In this document: positions 22,655 through 34,455 of the stretch, piece after piece | Position numbering within the stretch: position 1 is the stretch's first letter | Layout of the letters: each line of letters begins with the position of its first letter | DNA from: Bidens hawaiensis | Taxonomy: Eukaryota > Streptophyta > Magnoliopsida > Asterales > Asteraceae | Direction: 5' to 3' | Length of the DNA stretch: 64,000 nt | NCBI GenBank assembly: GCA_021521415.1 | Contig: JAIQDT010003877.1 | Location: forward strand, 1 to 64,000 | The notes under the pieces: model-generated | Told to the model about the DNA's origin: nothing | Databases searched by the model: none | Seen by the model: only the letters and a program-made list of their open reading frames with translations | Made by a program: the position numbers and the translations under genes

Positions 22655-24493
22655 CATCATCTATGCGTGTTCGATCAATCAATTTTTCAAATCAAAATTA
22701 AAGAAATTGTTTGAAAACAAACATGAAAAACGAGTACTGTTGCACATGGTGGATGATTAGTGGTGTGATAATGCAGAATAAAAAGAGAGCTTCTTTCAGT
22801 TTCTTGTTAATACTGGGGTTTAGGTTATGGAATTAGGGATCCAATTTTGTTCAGGGGTCACGTGCTTCATCACCATGAATTGATGAGTTCGTCGTCGTTT
22901 CTCCGTTAGGGGCAAGGATCACCACGGTTAAAGAATTCGTAGATCCGTACCACCATAGTAATATCTTTACAGGTACCGAGATCAAGTTTGTAATACTAAG
23001 ACATGAGGATCAAGCATGTAATATATGCAAACCTCATGGACCAACCATGCAGTTAAATCAACTAGTTATAATATTTTTACGTGTTTAATTTACATTTTTT
23101 TCTTTAATTTCTTCAGTTACATTTTTTAAATTGTACTTATATCTGCTTTACATTTATATTTGCAAGTTTTAGAGAAACCATCAATTATGGCAGGATTCAG
23201 ATAAACATTTATTACATTTTAAATCTATAATTTTTTGAATTTTATATTTTAGAGGATGTTTTAACAATGTTTTTTTTTAAATTGTTTCAATTGTTTTATT
23301 TGTTACATTTTGAGTATGTTAATGAACTCAATCATCTGCTACAGAATTTACTAATGTTACTTTTTTTTTAAATTTTCAGAATTTACTAGTTACCTGCATT
23401 TTACTATATCTTTAAGTTAAGTAAAATTCACTAATTACGTATGTCTTAAAGAGTTTCATGTTTTACATTTGCAAATTACATGTCTCTTTTAAGAGTTTAC
23501 AGGTTTTACATTCAATAATTGCATGCATCTTTTAAGAGTTTACATGTTATATGGAGTTTACATTTATTACATTACATGAGTTACATTTTGAATACGTATT
23601 TACAACTTATGCCTTTACATGGCTTACATGAGCTTAAATGTTTTACCAAGAGTTTACATCTATTACATTAGGTGTGTTACATACATTTTATAAGAGTGTA
23701 TTTCTTTACCAAGAGTTTATATATGTTATAAGAATTTACATGTTTTACCAGAGTTTATGTTTTGTAAGAGTTTACATGTTTTACCAAGAGCTTACCAGAA
23801 TTTACATATGTAACATACATTTTTACAAGAGTTTATATGTTTTACAGAGAGTTTTACATCTTTTACATTTCATAAATCTAGAGCGAGAAAACCGAATATG
23901 ATTTCCAATGCGTTGTCTACTGCTTTTTTTGAGAGAGGGAGTGTAGAAATGTGGCCCCACCTGCAAAAAGCACTCAAATAGTAAATTATAACATTACCCT
24001 TTTGCAAATACTTGCAACCTTATGATATTGGACCACCTCAAAGAATAGATCTCAACCAATGATCTCTAATATCAATGGTTGATATTAGGTTTTCATAGTT
24101 TTCTTTTATAATAGGGTTTTCAAAATAACTCATTCATGTGTGTGCGCGCGTGTGTGTGATGAGTTTTATTATATATGTAAAACAAACGGTGCACATGAAA
24201 TCCAATATGTTCTAGAAAATATCCCAATTGTCTATTGCTATTTAACAATCCTGTGTCTGTATCTAAGGGACTCATGGTACCACAAAACATTTGTCGTCTA
24301 ACGAAAAGCTACGTAAATTGTCATTTTGTATATTATTACATATATAACATTGCTTTTGCCATATGAATTTTCAGAAACATTTATTTTCATTATATATTTT
24401 CAAATTATATTTATTGAATTAATAAACATCTGAGCGGTGGTATTGTGAAAAAAGTTCTTAAATTTGTTACTGTCTAGGCTCCAAGTGAATGTG
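22655..24493. other. Gene-free T-rich region with degenerate TTTACATG repeats
   Basis: About 23080-23880 is dominated by imperfect repeats of a GAGTTTACATGTTTTACCAA-like unit. They produce an artificial open frame at 23638-23901 rich in Phe and Tyr. A short GT/GC run lies near 24138-24160. No gene recognised; it may be the body of an unclassified AT-rich element. Confidence 0.5.
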
Positions 24494-24498
24494 TTGAC
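24430..24498 (+). pseudogene. Possible LINE zf-RVT relic, left part
   Basis: Upstream of Tat element A, the plus strand reads APSECVDC (near 24479-24502). If joined across the element to 40401, AGGDSEESAKHILISC follows after a frameshift. CxxC ... HxxxxC is the pattern of the zinc-binding zf-RVT domain at the end of plant LINE proteins. Weak and frame-broken. Confidence 0.25.
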
Positions 24499-25305
24499 TA
24501 TAGAGGTAGGGTACCAAAAATACCCAAATATCCTCAAATGATACCCGCGGGTCAGAGGAACACTCCTCATAAGGCACCCGCGGGACATATGGATCACCCG
24601 CTTAACTTTGTAAAGGAAGAACATTCTTATATCACACGCGGAAGCATCCAGGCACCCTCAGACGTCATCCGCGTGATAGCACATTCACCCGCCAAAATGA
24701 CCAGGAGGCAATGCCAACAGGACAGCTGTAATTAACCAATTTCATTCTAGAAGATTTACCAAGATGCTTTTTTGGGCAATACGTGATCTCTCAGCCAATA
24801 AATAAAGGACAGCTAGCCAGGTTGTTATAACGTGCACATGGCCAGGGTTACAGAGCGTCCTATCATATTAAGACACGCGTCCAAGTCGTTATGCCCATGC
24901 ACATGCAACGTATAGCTCAACCTATCATATGAGGGCACGTGTCCAGGTGTTTACGAGAGCATCTTCTAGAAATGGACAGTTGGCCCAAATTACATTCCCA
25001 CACTCTTCGGCTATAAGTACCCTCTCAATCTCCATCAGGTATTCATTCACTCCCAACTATCTATTCTAAATACTTAAATATTTTTCTCTCTTAAGAACGG
25101 TACTTATTCTCACGCCGGAGGGTGGTTACGGGAAGACCCCCCGTCTTGTCCTTCCCGTAACGAGCTCACGGTGTCTGTTTTGCAGGTTCTTGTAACTGGA
25201 CTTTGGGAGATTGATCTCATATCGTTGTTGGTTGTTATCCGTATCCTACCCTGTAGACTCATTGGATCTAGGACCCGTTAAGGGGAGCAGATCCATGTTT
25301 CTTCA
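24499..25305 (+). repeat. 5' LTR of Tat-like element A
   Basis: Matches 39596-40395 from the ACCCAAAT motif (24522) onward with several percent divergence; the first ~20 bp differ. A TATA-like TATAAGTA lies at 25012-25019. It ends TTTCTTCA and is followed by TTGACGGCATCCGTG, which resembles a decayed TTGGCGCCCACCGTG-type primer site. Confidence 0.85.
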
Positions 25306-25368
25306 TTGACGGCATCCGTGCTTGTGTTAGAAGTGTGGTAATATCTTATTGTTGTTGGTTCGTACAAT

Positions 25369-26700
25369 ATGAGTCAATTTCTCGAAGGGCCGACGGGAAC
25401 TCCTGCACCTGTTGCACGAATTACTGACGATGTAACACCCGGGGGTTTCACCCTATGTACTTTAGGCATCTTAGAGCGTGTTACAACACAAGGTGGTCCT
25501 ACTCCAACTGACTTAGGACTTTGTCACGGCACCGGGAGGCTCTAATCCTGGTGACCCGGAACGAACCATGAGAGAAACTCGCCGGACTCGCTCAGAATTG
25601 GGTCTAGAAGATGATTCTGATTATTCTGACCCGGCGAAAACTCATCATCGTAGTTCCAGAGTTAGAGGACCTTATCCCCGGATGAGTGGCTCCGTATTCA
25701 GCAAGAAAATGTGTAGCCGAGTACGAGCGTAGGGTGCGTGAAGAGCGACTCCATGCTCGTACTCTGACTTATGATGAATCTCCCAGGAGATCTCTTTCCC
25801 CTCCCGCAACGGCGAGGAGGAGCCAGATCCATCAATGTGTACAGACGGAAAGAGATCCTGAAGAAGTATCCACGCGACCGTCCTTGTATGGTCAGACGGG
25901 TACCTGCTTACGTGAACTAATATGAAAGTCATGATTCAACTTATCATCCGGGTGACGTCAATTATTACAACGGTGACAGCAGACTCCACTTACAAGGAGG
26001 AACGAGTTACCCGCGAGCGGTAGTTCGCCGGGCGGGCTAACATAGCGATGCTGTGGAAGACTTTACCAATCCATATCGTCCGGTCGCTTTCGCTAAAAAA
26101 TCAAAGTTCATTGCACGGATTGCAACAGCTCCATTCCCGGTAAATGCAAAAATTCCAACGTCTGTGGGAAAATATAATGGGATGACTGATCCTAGTGATT
26201 ATCTATTGAATTTTGTGGCTGTGGGAGGAGTCAGCGGTTGGACTCTCCCCTATTGGTGTCACACGTTTGCTTTAACATTCACCGGAGAAGCACATGAATG
26301 GTTTGAGAAACTGCCGGACGGAAAAATTAAGAGTTGGGACGACTTTGTTGCTAAATTCTCTCAACACTTCAATCAACAGCGAAAACACACTCGTGACCCA
26401 TCTGAAATATTGGACGTTGTTAGGCAAAATAATGAGTCTATCGAAGACTTCATTACTCGATTTAATAATAAGAGTCTCAATATTTGCGGGGTAAGTGAAG
26501 ATATGTTGCGGGGAGCCTTCCAAAAAAATGTGTAGGGCAATGAATTAATTTGGACTCTAATTGGTATAGACGGAATACCCACATCTTGGGAGGAGATAAT
26601 GAAAGCAGCAAAAGTTATTCGCCAGAACTCAGAAAACCTTAGGTGCCGACAGTCAAAAATAGAACCCAAAGGTAGAATTTCAAACTCTGCGGCCAAATAA
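25369..26700 (+). pseudogene. Tat-like A gag
   Basis: ATG at 25369 (MSQFLEGPTGTPAPVARITD) opens the N-terminus and stops after 58 codons at 25543. The capsid-type domain is intact in 26053-26532: KFIARIATAPFPVNAK, KYNGMTDPSDYLLNF, LTFTGEAHEWFEKLPDGKI, FAKFSQHFNQQRKHTRDP-like SQHFNQQRK, and NNESIEDFITRFNNKSL. It ends in TAG at 26533 and continues in frame with WTLIGIDGIPTSWEEIM. A downstream basic/polar stretch reaches about 27070. Gag forms the particle shell; this copy needs several corrections to be functional. Confidence 0.85.
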
Positions 26701-27070
26701 ACAAGCGAATGGAACGATTTGGTCTAGACTCCAGCCGTCCGCGGAGGTATCAAAACCATTCGATGCCAGATCTTTGATCGGTAATAAGAATAAGCAGAAT
26801 TCGTCAGCACGGCCTTCCAACAATTGGACTCCATTGTCGAAAACTCCCTCAGAGATTCTCACCACTGAGAATGTGAATTTCAGAAAACCTCAACCACTTA
26901 CAAGGAGGTCATTCCTTGATGCAAAAAAACACTCCTCGTTTCACAACGACATAGGGCAAAACACAAACAAATGTGTAGCTCTGAAAAAAGAAATTGAAGC
27001 AGCTGTAAAATCTGGAAAACTTGAACATTTGGTCAAGGGTACAAAACCAGGGACTGGTAAAACTCCCGAG

Positions 27071-27720
27071 TGAGATAACCAGGGCCCATCCAAAAAAACA
27101 AGTTAAAGATCTAAATGCTCATATGATTCAAGGTGGACACAGAGTGGGTGGAAAAAGGAGAGAGTTTCCAGATGAGGAATGGAAAAATGAACCAGTAGTT
27201 TTTCCACGAAATAAGGGAGGACCGTGCAATAAGAATCCTTTGATAATCACCGCCCTCTTTGGTCATTACCGTTCGCAGTATTTTTTCTTTGATACTGGCA
27301 GTACATCTGACATAATGTACGAACAGTGCTTCGAACAGTTAGACGAGGAAGAAAGGTGAGATTGAAACCTATTCATGCACCCGTATCTGGATTTGGGGGT
27401 GAGGTGATGCACCTGCTTGGGGTTATATCCTTTCCAGTCACTCTTAGTGATGGAATTCATTCTAGAACTGAATACGTTGAGTTTTTGGTTTTACCAGCGA
27501 CATCCAAGCATGACATCATCTTAGGTCGCGAAGCAATCAGTGACTTTAAAGCTCATCCATCTACAGCTCACGGTGCGGTAGGAGTTCCAACTCACACTGG
27601 CGTAGCAATTATTCATGTCAATCGACACTGCTTCGCAACAGAAAGCTCAAAACATAGCAAAGTCCCAAAAAAGTTCAAAGGATTGAGCCAGAAAAATGGG
27701 TGTTGAACAAAAAGTTCTCG
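27071..27720 (+). pseudogene. Tat-like A aspartic protease
   Basis: FFDTGSTSDIMYEQCF carries the catalytic DTGS, with Asp at 27291-27293. A frameshift near 27355 moves the remainder into 27326-27706: FGGEVMHLLGVISFPVTLSD and KHDIILGREAISDFKA, the latter being the conserved ILGR motif. The enzyme would process the Gag-Pol polyprotein. Length and motif order are normal, but the frame is broken. Confidence 0.88.
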
Positions 27721-28940
27721 GATAAAACAGTTGTGATTGGACCTGCTATTTGGGAGATAGTAAGAACCTTTTTGAACTAGTTGTTAACTAAGAATATAGA
27801 CATCTTCGCTTGGCAATCCGCGGACATGACTGGTATCCCACGGAATATTGCGGAACACAAATTAAGGGTAAACCCGATGTTTACACCAATTTTTCAGAAG
27901 AAGCTATGAATGAACAAGTACAAGATCTTCTTCATGCTGGTATCATTCGTGAAATCAAGTACCAAACATGGCTGGCTAATCCGGTCATCGTTCCAAAAAT
28001 CAATGGAACATGGCGGATGTGTATAGACTTCAAAGACTTGAACAAGGCATGCCCAAAATATTGTTATCCATTACCTGAAATTGACCTCAAAGTAGATGTT
28101 GTGTCCTCGTTCAAGTTTAAGTACTTCCTCGATGCCTACAAAGGCTATCACCAAATCCGCATGGCGGCGGGTGATGAGGACAAGACAGCGTTTCGCACTG
28201 ACCAATGTACATTTTGCTTCAAAATGATGTCTTTTGGATTGAAAAACGCGGGTGCCACATATCAGCGATTGATAGATCAAGCTTTCTAGAATCAAATTGG
28301 TCGAAATCTTGAGATCTATATGGATGACTTGGTAATAAAGAGCGAGGAAGAAGATCAGATGTTGAGAGACATCGAAGAAACATATGAAACTTTGAGAAGT
28401 ATCAATATGAAATTGAATCCAGCCAAGTGTTCCTCGGGATGGAAGAAGGGAAATTCTTAGGAGTCATCGTTACAGGCGCGGGTATTAAGGCCAACCCTGA
28501 TAAAGTCCAGGTGGTAGCCCACATGCCTTCTCCTTCCTCCCTAAAAGAAGTACAAACGCTCAACAGAAGATTGGTTGCATTGAACAAATTCTTAGCAAAT
28601 CATGCAGCCAAATCTTACCCGTTTGTTTCAACTTTGAGAAATTGCCTCAAGAAGGCACAATTCAAGTGGACCGCGGAAGCTGAGCAAGCGTTCCTGGAGG
28701 TCAAGAAATGCTTGATGGAATTACCCACTCTTGTAGCACCTTATGCGGGAGAACCTTTGACGTTATACTTGTCGGCATCTGATATTGCCATCGGGGCCGT
28801 ACTACTGACAGACAGAAAGAACGTATAAGCACCGATCTACTATGTCAGTAGGACGTTGTTAGATCCAGAGACCAGATACTCGATGCTGGAAAAACTAGTT
28901 TTAGTACTGGTCTATGCTGCCCTGACGTCTCCACAGGTAT
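27721..28940 (+). pseudogene. Tat-like A reverse transcriptase and RNase H
   Basis: The 27810-28289 frame carries WLANPVIVPKINGTWRMCID, DLNKACPKYCYPLPEID, FLDAYKGYHQIRMA and MSFGLKNAGATYQRLID. After a TAG at 28287-28289, the active site IYMDDLVIK follows in frame (YMDD 28317-28328), then MKLNPAKCS. A frameshift leads into 28427-28828 (KFLGVIVTGAGIKANPDK) and RNase H motifs LTLYLSASDIAIGAVL and IYYVSRTLLDPETRYS. These enzymes copy element RNA into DNA. One internal stop, one stop at 28826 and at least two frameshifts disable it. Confidence 0.9.
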
Positions 28941-29784
28941 TTTCAGGGTCATCCTATCAACGTGTTAACTGGGTACAAACTCAAGAACGCACTGAGTAAG
29001 CCGGAATTGTTTGGACGACTGGCGAAGTGGGCCATCGAACTGGGTGAGCACGCGATTGAATACAAACCCAGGCCAGCAATTAAGGGGCAAGTGTTAGCGG
29101 ACTTCGTCACTGAAGTCTTGCAGCACAAAGAAAAAGAATGTTTAGTGGAACAACAACCCCAAACACCCCCTGAACAAGGACAAATTTGGTCATTGTTTAC
29201 GGACGACGCTTCGAGCAGCAAGGGATCTGGCGCAGGTCTAAGGCTAGTCAATCCCGAGGGTCATGAGTTTACTTACGCCATCAAGTTAGACTTCAAGAGT
29301 ACTAATAATGATGCGGAGTATGAAGCCTTTTCTGCAGGCCTAAGAATAGCTAAGAAGCTTGGGGTAAAATACCTAAAAGCACGGGTGTATTCCATGTTGA
29401 TCGCGGGATAGATCAACGGAACTTATGAAGCGAAGAACGACGTAATGGCTTCATATGTGTCGCAGGCGAAGGATTTGATCCTTCAATTCTCTTCATGTAA
29501 AGTCATTCATATAAATAGAAGCGAGAAAAAATCAGGGGATGCCATTAACAAGTTGGCTTCAACGAATTTTGAGCACTTCACTAAGGACATTCGCATTGAA
29601 GTCTTAGATTGTCTGTCCGTCCCGCAGAATCAGAGTTTGGTAATTCAGACAGGCGTTGAATCTTGGATGACGCCGATCATGGCTTATTTGTCATCAGGAG
29701 TCCTACCGGCAGAGAAAGCCGTGGCTCAAAAGATAAAGCACAAGGCCTTGAATTCCCAGATGAATGATGGTGTTTTATACTGAA
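28941..29784 (+). pseudogene. Tat-like A second RNase H (aRNH) and linker
   Basis: 28962-29411: tether region with LSKPELFGRLAKWAIELGEH and IKGQVLADFVTEV, then an archaeal-type RNase H domain LFTDDASSSKGSGAGLRL and NNDAEYEAFSAGLRIAKKLG. A TAG at 29409-29411 interrupts it. The frame resumes with INGTYEAKND and continues to 29783. A second RNase H between the first and integrase is a lineage marker for Tat/Ogre elements. Confidence 0.85.
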
Positions 29785-30875
29785 GATCCTTCCTGGGCCT
29801 ACTATTACGTTGTGTGGACGCTGAAGACGCGAATTACCTCATAAGGGAAGCTCATGAAAGCATTTGTGGCCTACACACGGGCCCAAGGATGGTGGTAGCA
29901 AAGCTTATAAATGCTGGGTATTACTGGCCAGGGATGCATTTGGATGCGGTGCAAGAAATCAAGAAATGTGATTCTTGTCAACGCCATGCTCCAAATACAT
30001 TGCGACCAAAGAATGAACTTGTACCAGTGACGTCCGCTTGGCCATTTCAAAAGTGGGCCATCGATATTATGGGACCTTTTATGGAAGCCCCGGGACGGGT
30101 CAAGTTTTTAATTGTGGCCATTGTTTACTTCATTAAGTGGGTAGAAGCCAAACCAGTCGCATCCATCACGACATCAAGTGCTAAGAAATTCCTTTGGGAG
30201 TTCATTATTAGTCGGTTTGGTCTTCCTCAAGAACTTGTGAGTGACAGTGGGACCCAGTTTGCGGACAGCGGACTACAAGAGTGGTTGAAAGAGCTTCAAG
30301 TCACTCAGAATTTCACATATGTAGCCCATCCGCAGGCCAATGGTCAGGTTGAACGGACCAATCGAACAATCAAGGAAGGGATTAAAGCGAGGTTAGGTAC
30401 TAAATGAACGGGCTGGGTTGATGAATTGCCCCACGTGCTTTGGGCCTTTCGCACCCAAAAGAATTCCAGTAATTCTTAAACGCCATTCAGTTTAACCTAC
30501 GGCACTGAGGCCATGATCCCGGCTGAAATCGGGATTCCATCCGCACGAATTTTGATGATCAGTAATAATGATAAGGAATTGCGGATGAATCTAGATCTCC
30601 TTGAAGAAAGGAGGGAATTGGCATCGATCCGCGAGCATAACTATAAACGCCAACTGCAGAAATATTATGACTTGCGGGTCCAAAAGTGCACATTTGATGT
30701 GGGAGACTTTGTCTTCCGCAATAACGAAGCTTCCGGCCAAGAACCCCCAGACAAGTTGGCCCCAATTTGGGAAGGCCCTTACAAGGTTAAACAAGTGTTA
30801 TCCAAGGGTGCTTACAAGTTAGAGAAGTTGGACGGGACTGAGGTCCCTAGAACTTGGAATGTGGCACAATTATAG
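29785..30875 (+). pseudogene. Tat-like A integrase
   Basis: 29814-30407 holds the HHCC zinc domain (HESICGLHTG, CDSCQRH) and core with WAIDIMGPF (first Asp), VSDSGTQF (second Asp) and QVERTNRTI (Glu). The usual DYFTKW reads VYFIKW here. A TGA at 30405-30407 interrupts it. The C-terminal domain continues in 30513-30875 and ends with DFVFRNNEASG, PIWEGPYKVKQVL, GAYKLEKLDG and PRTWNVAQL. No chromodomain is seen, as expected outside chromoviruses. It would insert cDNA into the host chromosome. Confidence 0.9.
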
Positions 30876-31290
30876 AAATGCTACATCTAGCAAGACATGT
30901 TATTTACTTTTTATCTTTGGTCTGCGTGCCTAATAGACTAGTGAAGGACATGTAATGTCATTCCTTGTAATTTCGTTCGACTTATGCCTTTTTTATGAAA
31001 AGTTCTATTAATCCCACATTCTAGTTTTATGTAATATACATGTTCTGGTCTGCGTACCAGATGGGATTCATATGTACGTATAGCAGGAGTGATGTGATCC
31101 TTTATTGACAAATAAGAAGATCCTACAAGCGCTTATATTATGAAGAATAAGACAAAGTGTACCGGATGAAACAAACTTCTTATATATGTGCAAATGGGAT
31201 TACAAAAGATGTTAATAATGATTACAAGGAAAGTGGATCTATGCATTTTACAAAAATATATAATTACAATGTTGCATCTTCATCTTCCGC
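30876..31290. other. Spacer between integrase and the inner antisense gene
   Basis: Untranslated sequence where the sense pol transcript and the antisense gene meet end to end. No other feature. Confidence 0.5.
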
Positions 31291-31296
31291 GTCTTC

Positions 31297-33962
31297 CTAA
31301 TCGTCATCCTCAGTTGCAAGGAGTGCCCTCAACTGATCAATTCCGTCTTTTCTGTCTACAAGCTCAGCTATTTTATTTTCAATAGTAAACTTTAAGTCAT
31401 CAAATGACTTAGTCTTCTCAGCAAGAGCTTTGGCGGTATCCTGGTCGTACAGGGAATGTTCCTTAAGAGGTCTATTTCCTTCAGCGAATTGAAGACCCTC
31501 TTGGAAGCCCGTCTGGCGACCAGCTTGAAAAGACGCGATCAATAGTGCTACAAGACAGTTTCCAAGTTCATCGTCCTCCCGGATGTGAGCAATTACCTGT
31601 TAACATGAGGGACATAAGCAAGTATTCTAGATAAAATTACTTTCTACAAGGGAGTTTGAAGGGACTTGAGAGTTACCTTGGGAACTCCCTCCGCCAATAG
31701 CCATATTTTGTCCTCCTTGGCCCGGACAATTTCCATCTTATGCCCGACACACTCCAAGGCTTGCTCCCGGTTCTTGGAAGCAAGAGTGAGAAGGCGTTCA
31801 TCCTTAGCGATTGATTCAGCTTTCAAAGCCTCCATAGAGGCTTTATACTCGTTTAATTGCTGCTGGAGGGCAGCGGTGGCATCTTCGGCGATTGAGCGAT
31901 GGGCTTTCTCTGCCTCTGAAGCTGCCCTGGCATCCGCCAGTTGTCGTTCAGCAGTATCAGCAGCCAGGCGGTTGTCTTTGGCTTCTTACATAGCCTCAAC
32001 GGCTTCTTTATCCGCCTGAGCTGCCTTAACCTCCAAATCCTCCCACGCGTCGTTCATATATCGCCAGTCTCGATATATTTTATGGCTGGTCGAGACGGTG
32101 TTAGCCAGGGAATACGTGTAAGATTTCGCCAACTCTTGACATGGCTGCACGTGTTAACGTTCCTTCTCAGCAGGAGGAAGTCCTCCGAACAAATACTCAA
32201 GGCACACATCTGCTTCCGAAAATATGGAATCCTGACGTATCGACCAACGTGGACGATGCGCCAAGGGATCCTCCTCGTGATGAGACGCGGAAGCCTGTGG
32301 CCCACTGGCAAAGGTACTTGGCCCCTTCGGCCCTTTGAAACGAAAAGGAGTATGGAGAGGTGAAGAAATGACCATACTTTCAGAGGTATCGCCCTTCTTA
32401 CCCTCGAGAAGGGAAGTGTCCGTGTTAGTAACCAGATCTTGGACAACCTTTGGCGGGGGAGTCGGAGGAGGAGGCAGATTCGATCCCCTCAGACCTGAAA
32501 GGTCCTTAGAAGAATCTTCTAAAAATTCTGCAGAATGATACCCCACTCATCAGAAACGTATCTTAGATAATAAAAAGCACGTATCAAATTTAAAAATATT
32601 GAAGTTACCTGAAGAAACCTCTATGGGTGCAAGTTGTTGAAGACGAGCTGCCAGCTTCGTCCTCTTGTGTTTATTGGTAACGGCAGGCTTGGTAGATTGC
32701 ACCTTCCGTTTACCATACACCATGGAGGCACCCACATCAACAGCTTGATGTTCACCTTCGACGACGACATCATCAGTGGCTCGATGTTTATCTTCGATGG
32801 TCACATCAGCACCTTCATCACCCGCCACCTTGCTGGTGGTTATATTTTGATTCTGCTTGCGGGATAGACCTACAGTCGAATGTAGGGTATTCAAAGTGTC
32901 AGTAGAATCAATTGATAATCCTTCTTCACAGGGTGATGACTCTTCACTAGAAGAAAGATGTACTATCACCCCGCTAGATGTAGTAACAGTAATTGGTCGG
33001 GGTTTCAGAACTCCCTCACCTTTTGCAACAAATTCCTCGCCTTTAGCATACATTGCCTTAGAAACCACAGGTTCCAGGCGGAGTGTGGTGGAGAACAATA
33101 AATTGTTGTGGGTACGCTCAAGGATGGGCGCGTCCTTTGGATCAATCTGACGACGCACCATAAGACCTTCATCGTGGTCTAGAAGCGTACTGATGATGGA
33201 GCCTTCACCTGCATAAACAAAAATAGAAGTCAGAATTCAGGCGGAATCCTTGAAAAGTAAAGACAAACTTACTCTTATTGGGCTTCTCGTAAAACGGTTC
33301 CAAGGTAGGGAACGACCATAAGCGGTTCATATTTGCACTCACTAGTGCTCCCTCATGTATCGCCCGCATCGGAGTAGGCGTACTGGTTAGGGTCTTGAAC
33401 CATGGAAGATCCACCTGCGTGGTGGCACAGACTACTAGCATCTCATCGTCCATTTTACGACGGGTCATCGTAAACAGAATAACGTCTTCCCGAACCCAGA
33501 AAAACTTTGGCTTTCATTCGTGAAGGCTTCGATACCATTCGGTACCGATAACACCCTTTCCGGTAGTGGCCCAGGCGTACCACCCATCACGACTCGTCAT
33601 TTTGTAAAAAACAGCGAACCGGCTAACTGTGGGCTCCATATCGCGGGCCTGACAGCATAACTCAAAATGACGAACTCGTAACATCCCAAAAGGATGGACC
33701 TGTGATAAATGGACACCATAAGCCGTCAAGACGGCTTTAACAAACTTCGTCACGGGTAACCAGAAGTTCGCTGTGGTAAAATGATCGGCATATGCGGCCA
33801 TTTTCTTGGTCGAAGGGTTAGTAGCAATAGCACCGTCTGCCAGGCGTTAGGGCTCCCACTCCGGCGCAAAGTCGTAACTTTAACAATATCGTAAAAGTCC
33901 TTCTCCTTGAAGTTAACAACGACCTCATGGATAGCAGGGGCGCTCTTCTTGTTGCCTGCCAT
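31297..33962 (-). pseudogene. Antisense gene, inner copy (Transposase_28-like plus coiled coil)
   Basis: Minus strand. ATG at 33962 (MAGNKKSAPAIHEVVVNFKE), then a domain resembling the 'putative gypsy-type transposon' (Transposase_28) proteins: FWLPVTKFVKAVLTAYGVHL, LRVRHFELCCQARDM, RFAVFYKMTSRDGWYAW. Next come TRRKMDDEMLVVCATTQ and ALVSANMNRLW, an acidic/Ser-rich middle (VIVHLSSSEESSPCEEG, 32900-32960), a basic KHKRTKLAARLQQL, and coiled-coil segments ending at 31297. Splice-like sites include donors near 32610 and 31675 and an acceptor near 31600. Several frameshifts are present. Function unknown; extra antisense ORFs at this position are known in Tat-lineage elements. Confidence 0.75.
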
Positions 33963-34105
33963 CAGAGTAGAACAAGTATACTTGAGTTCTTATAGAACTT
34001 GGATCTGAAGATTTAAGAATGAATTTCGAAATCTCAGATCTAGTTTTGGAGAGAAAAATAAGAAGAATTAGTAGGGGGTAAGAATGAATAGAAGTTGGAT
34101 CCGAT

Positions 34106-34115
34106 CTATTTATAC
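34106..34115 (-). promoter_or_regulatory. TATA box of the inner antisense gene
   Basis: GTATAAATAG on the minus strand, about 145 bp upstream of the ATG at 33962. The same decamer lies about 135 bp upstream of the other antisense gene, so it is conserved between the copies. Confidence 0.6.
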
Positions 34116-34455
34116 ACGTCACAGTTAATGTGACTGATTGGATGCCAGTGGAGAGAGAAAAGGCGGCCCAATCGAGGGTTGACACGTCAGGCGGGAAAGA
34201 CGAAAAAGTAAGAATAGATTGCCAAAAGACTTCATACACGTCTGGTCAGTTGTCTTGCGACATTTCTCTTTCCGCCACGTCATCGTATTCATCCCACTTG
34301 CAAAATTCAAATGAGGATAATTCAAAGTATATAACAAGATAATATCCTAAGTATGATATAGTTCAATACTCACGATGACAAAAAAAAATTTTGTTCATTC
34401 AAATCAAAAGAGAATTACAGAATTGTGAAAAGAAATTACAAGTCTAAAACCCATT

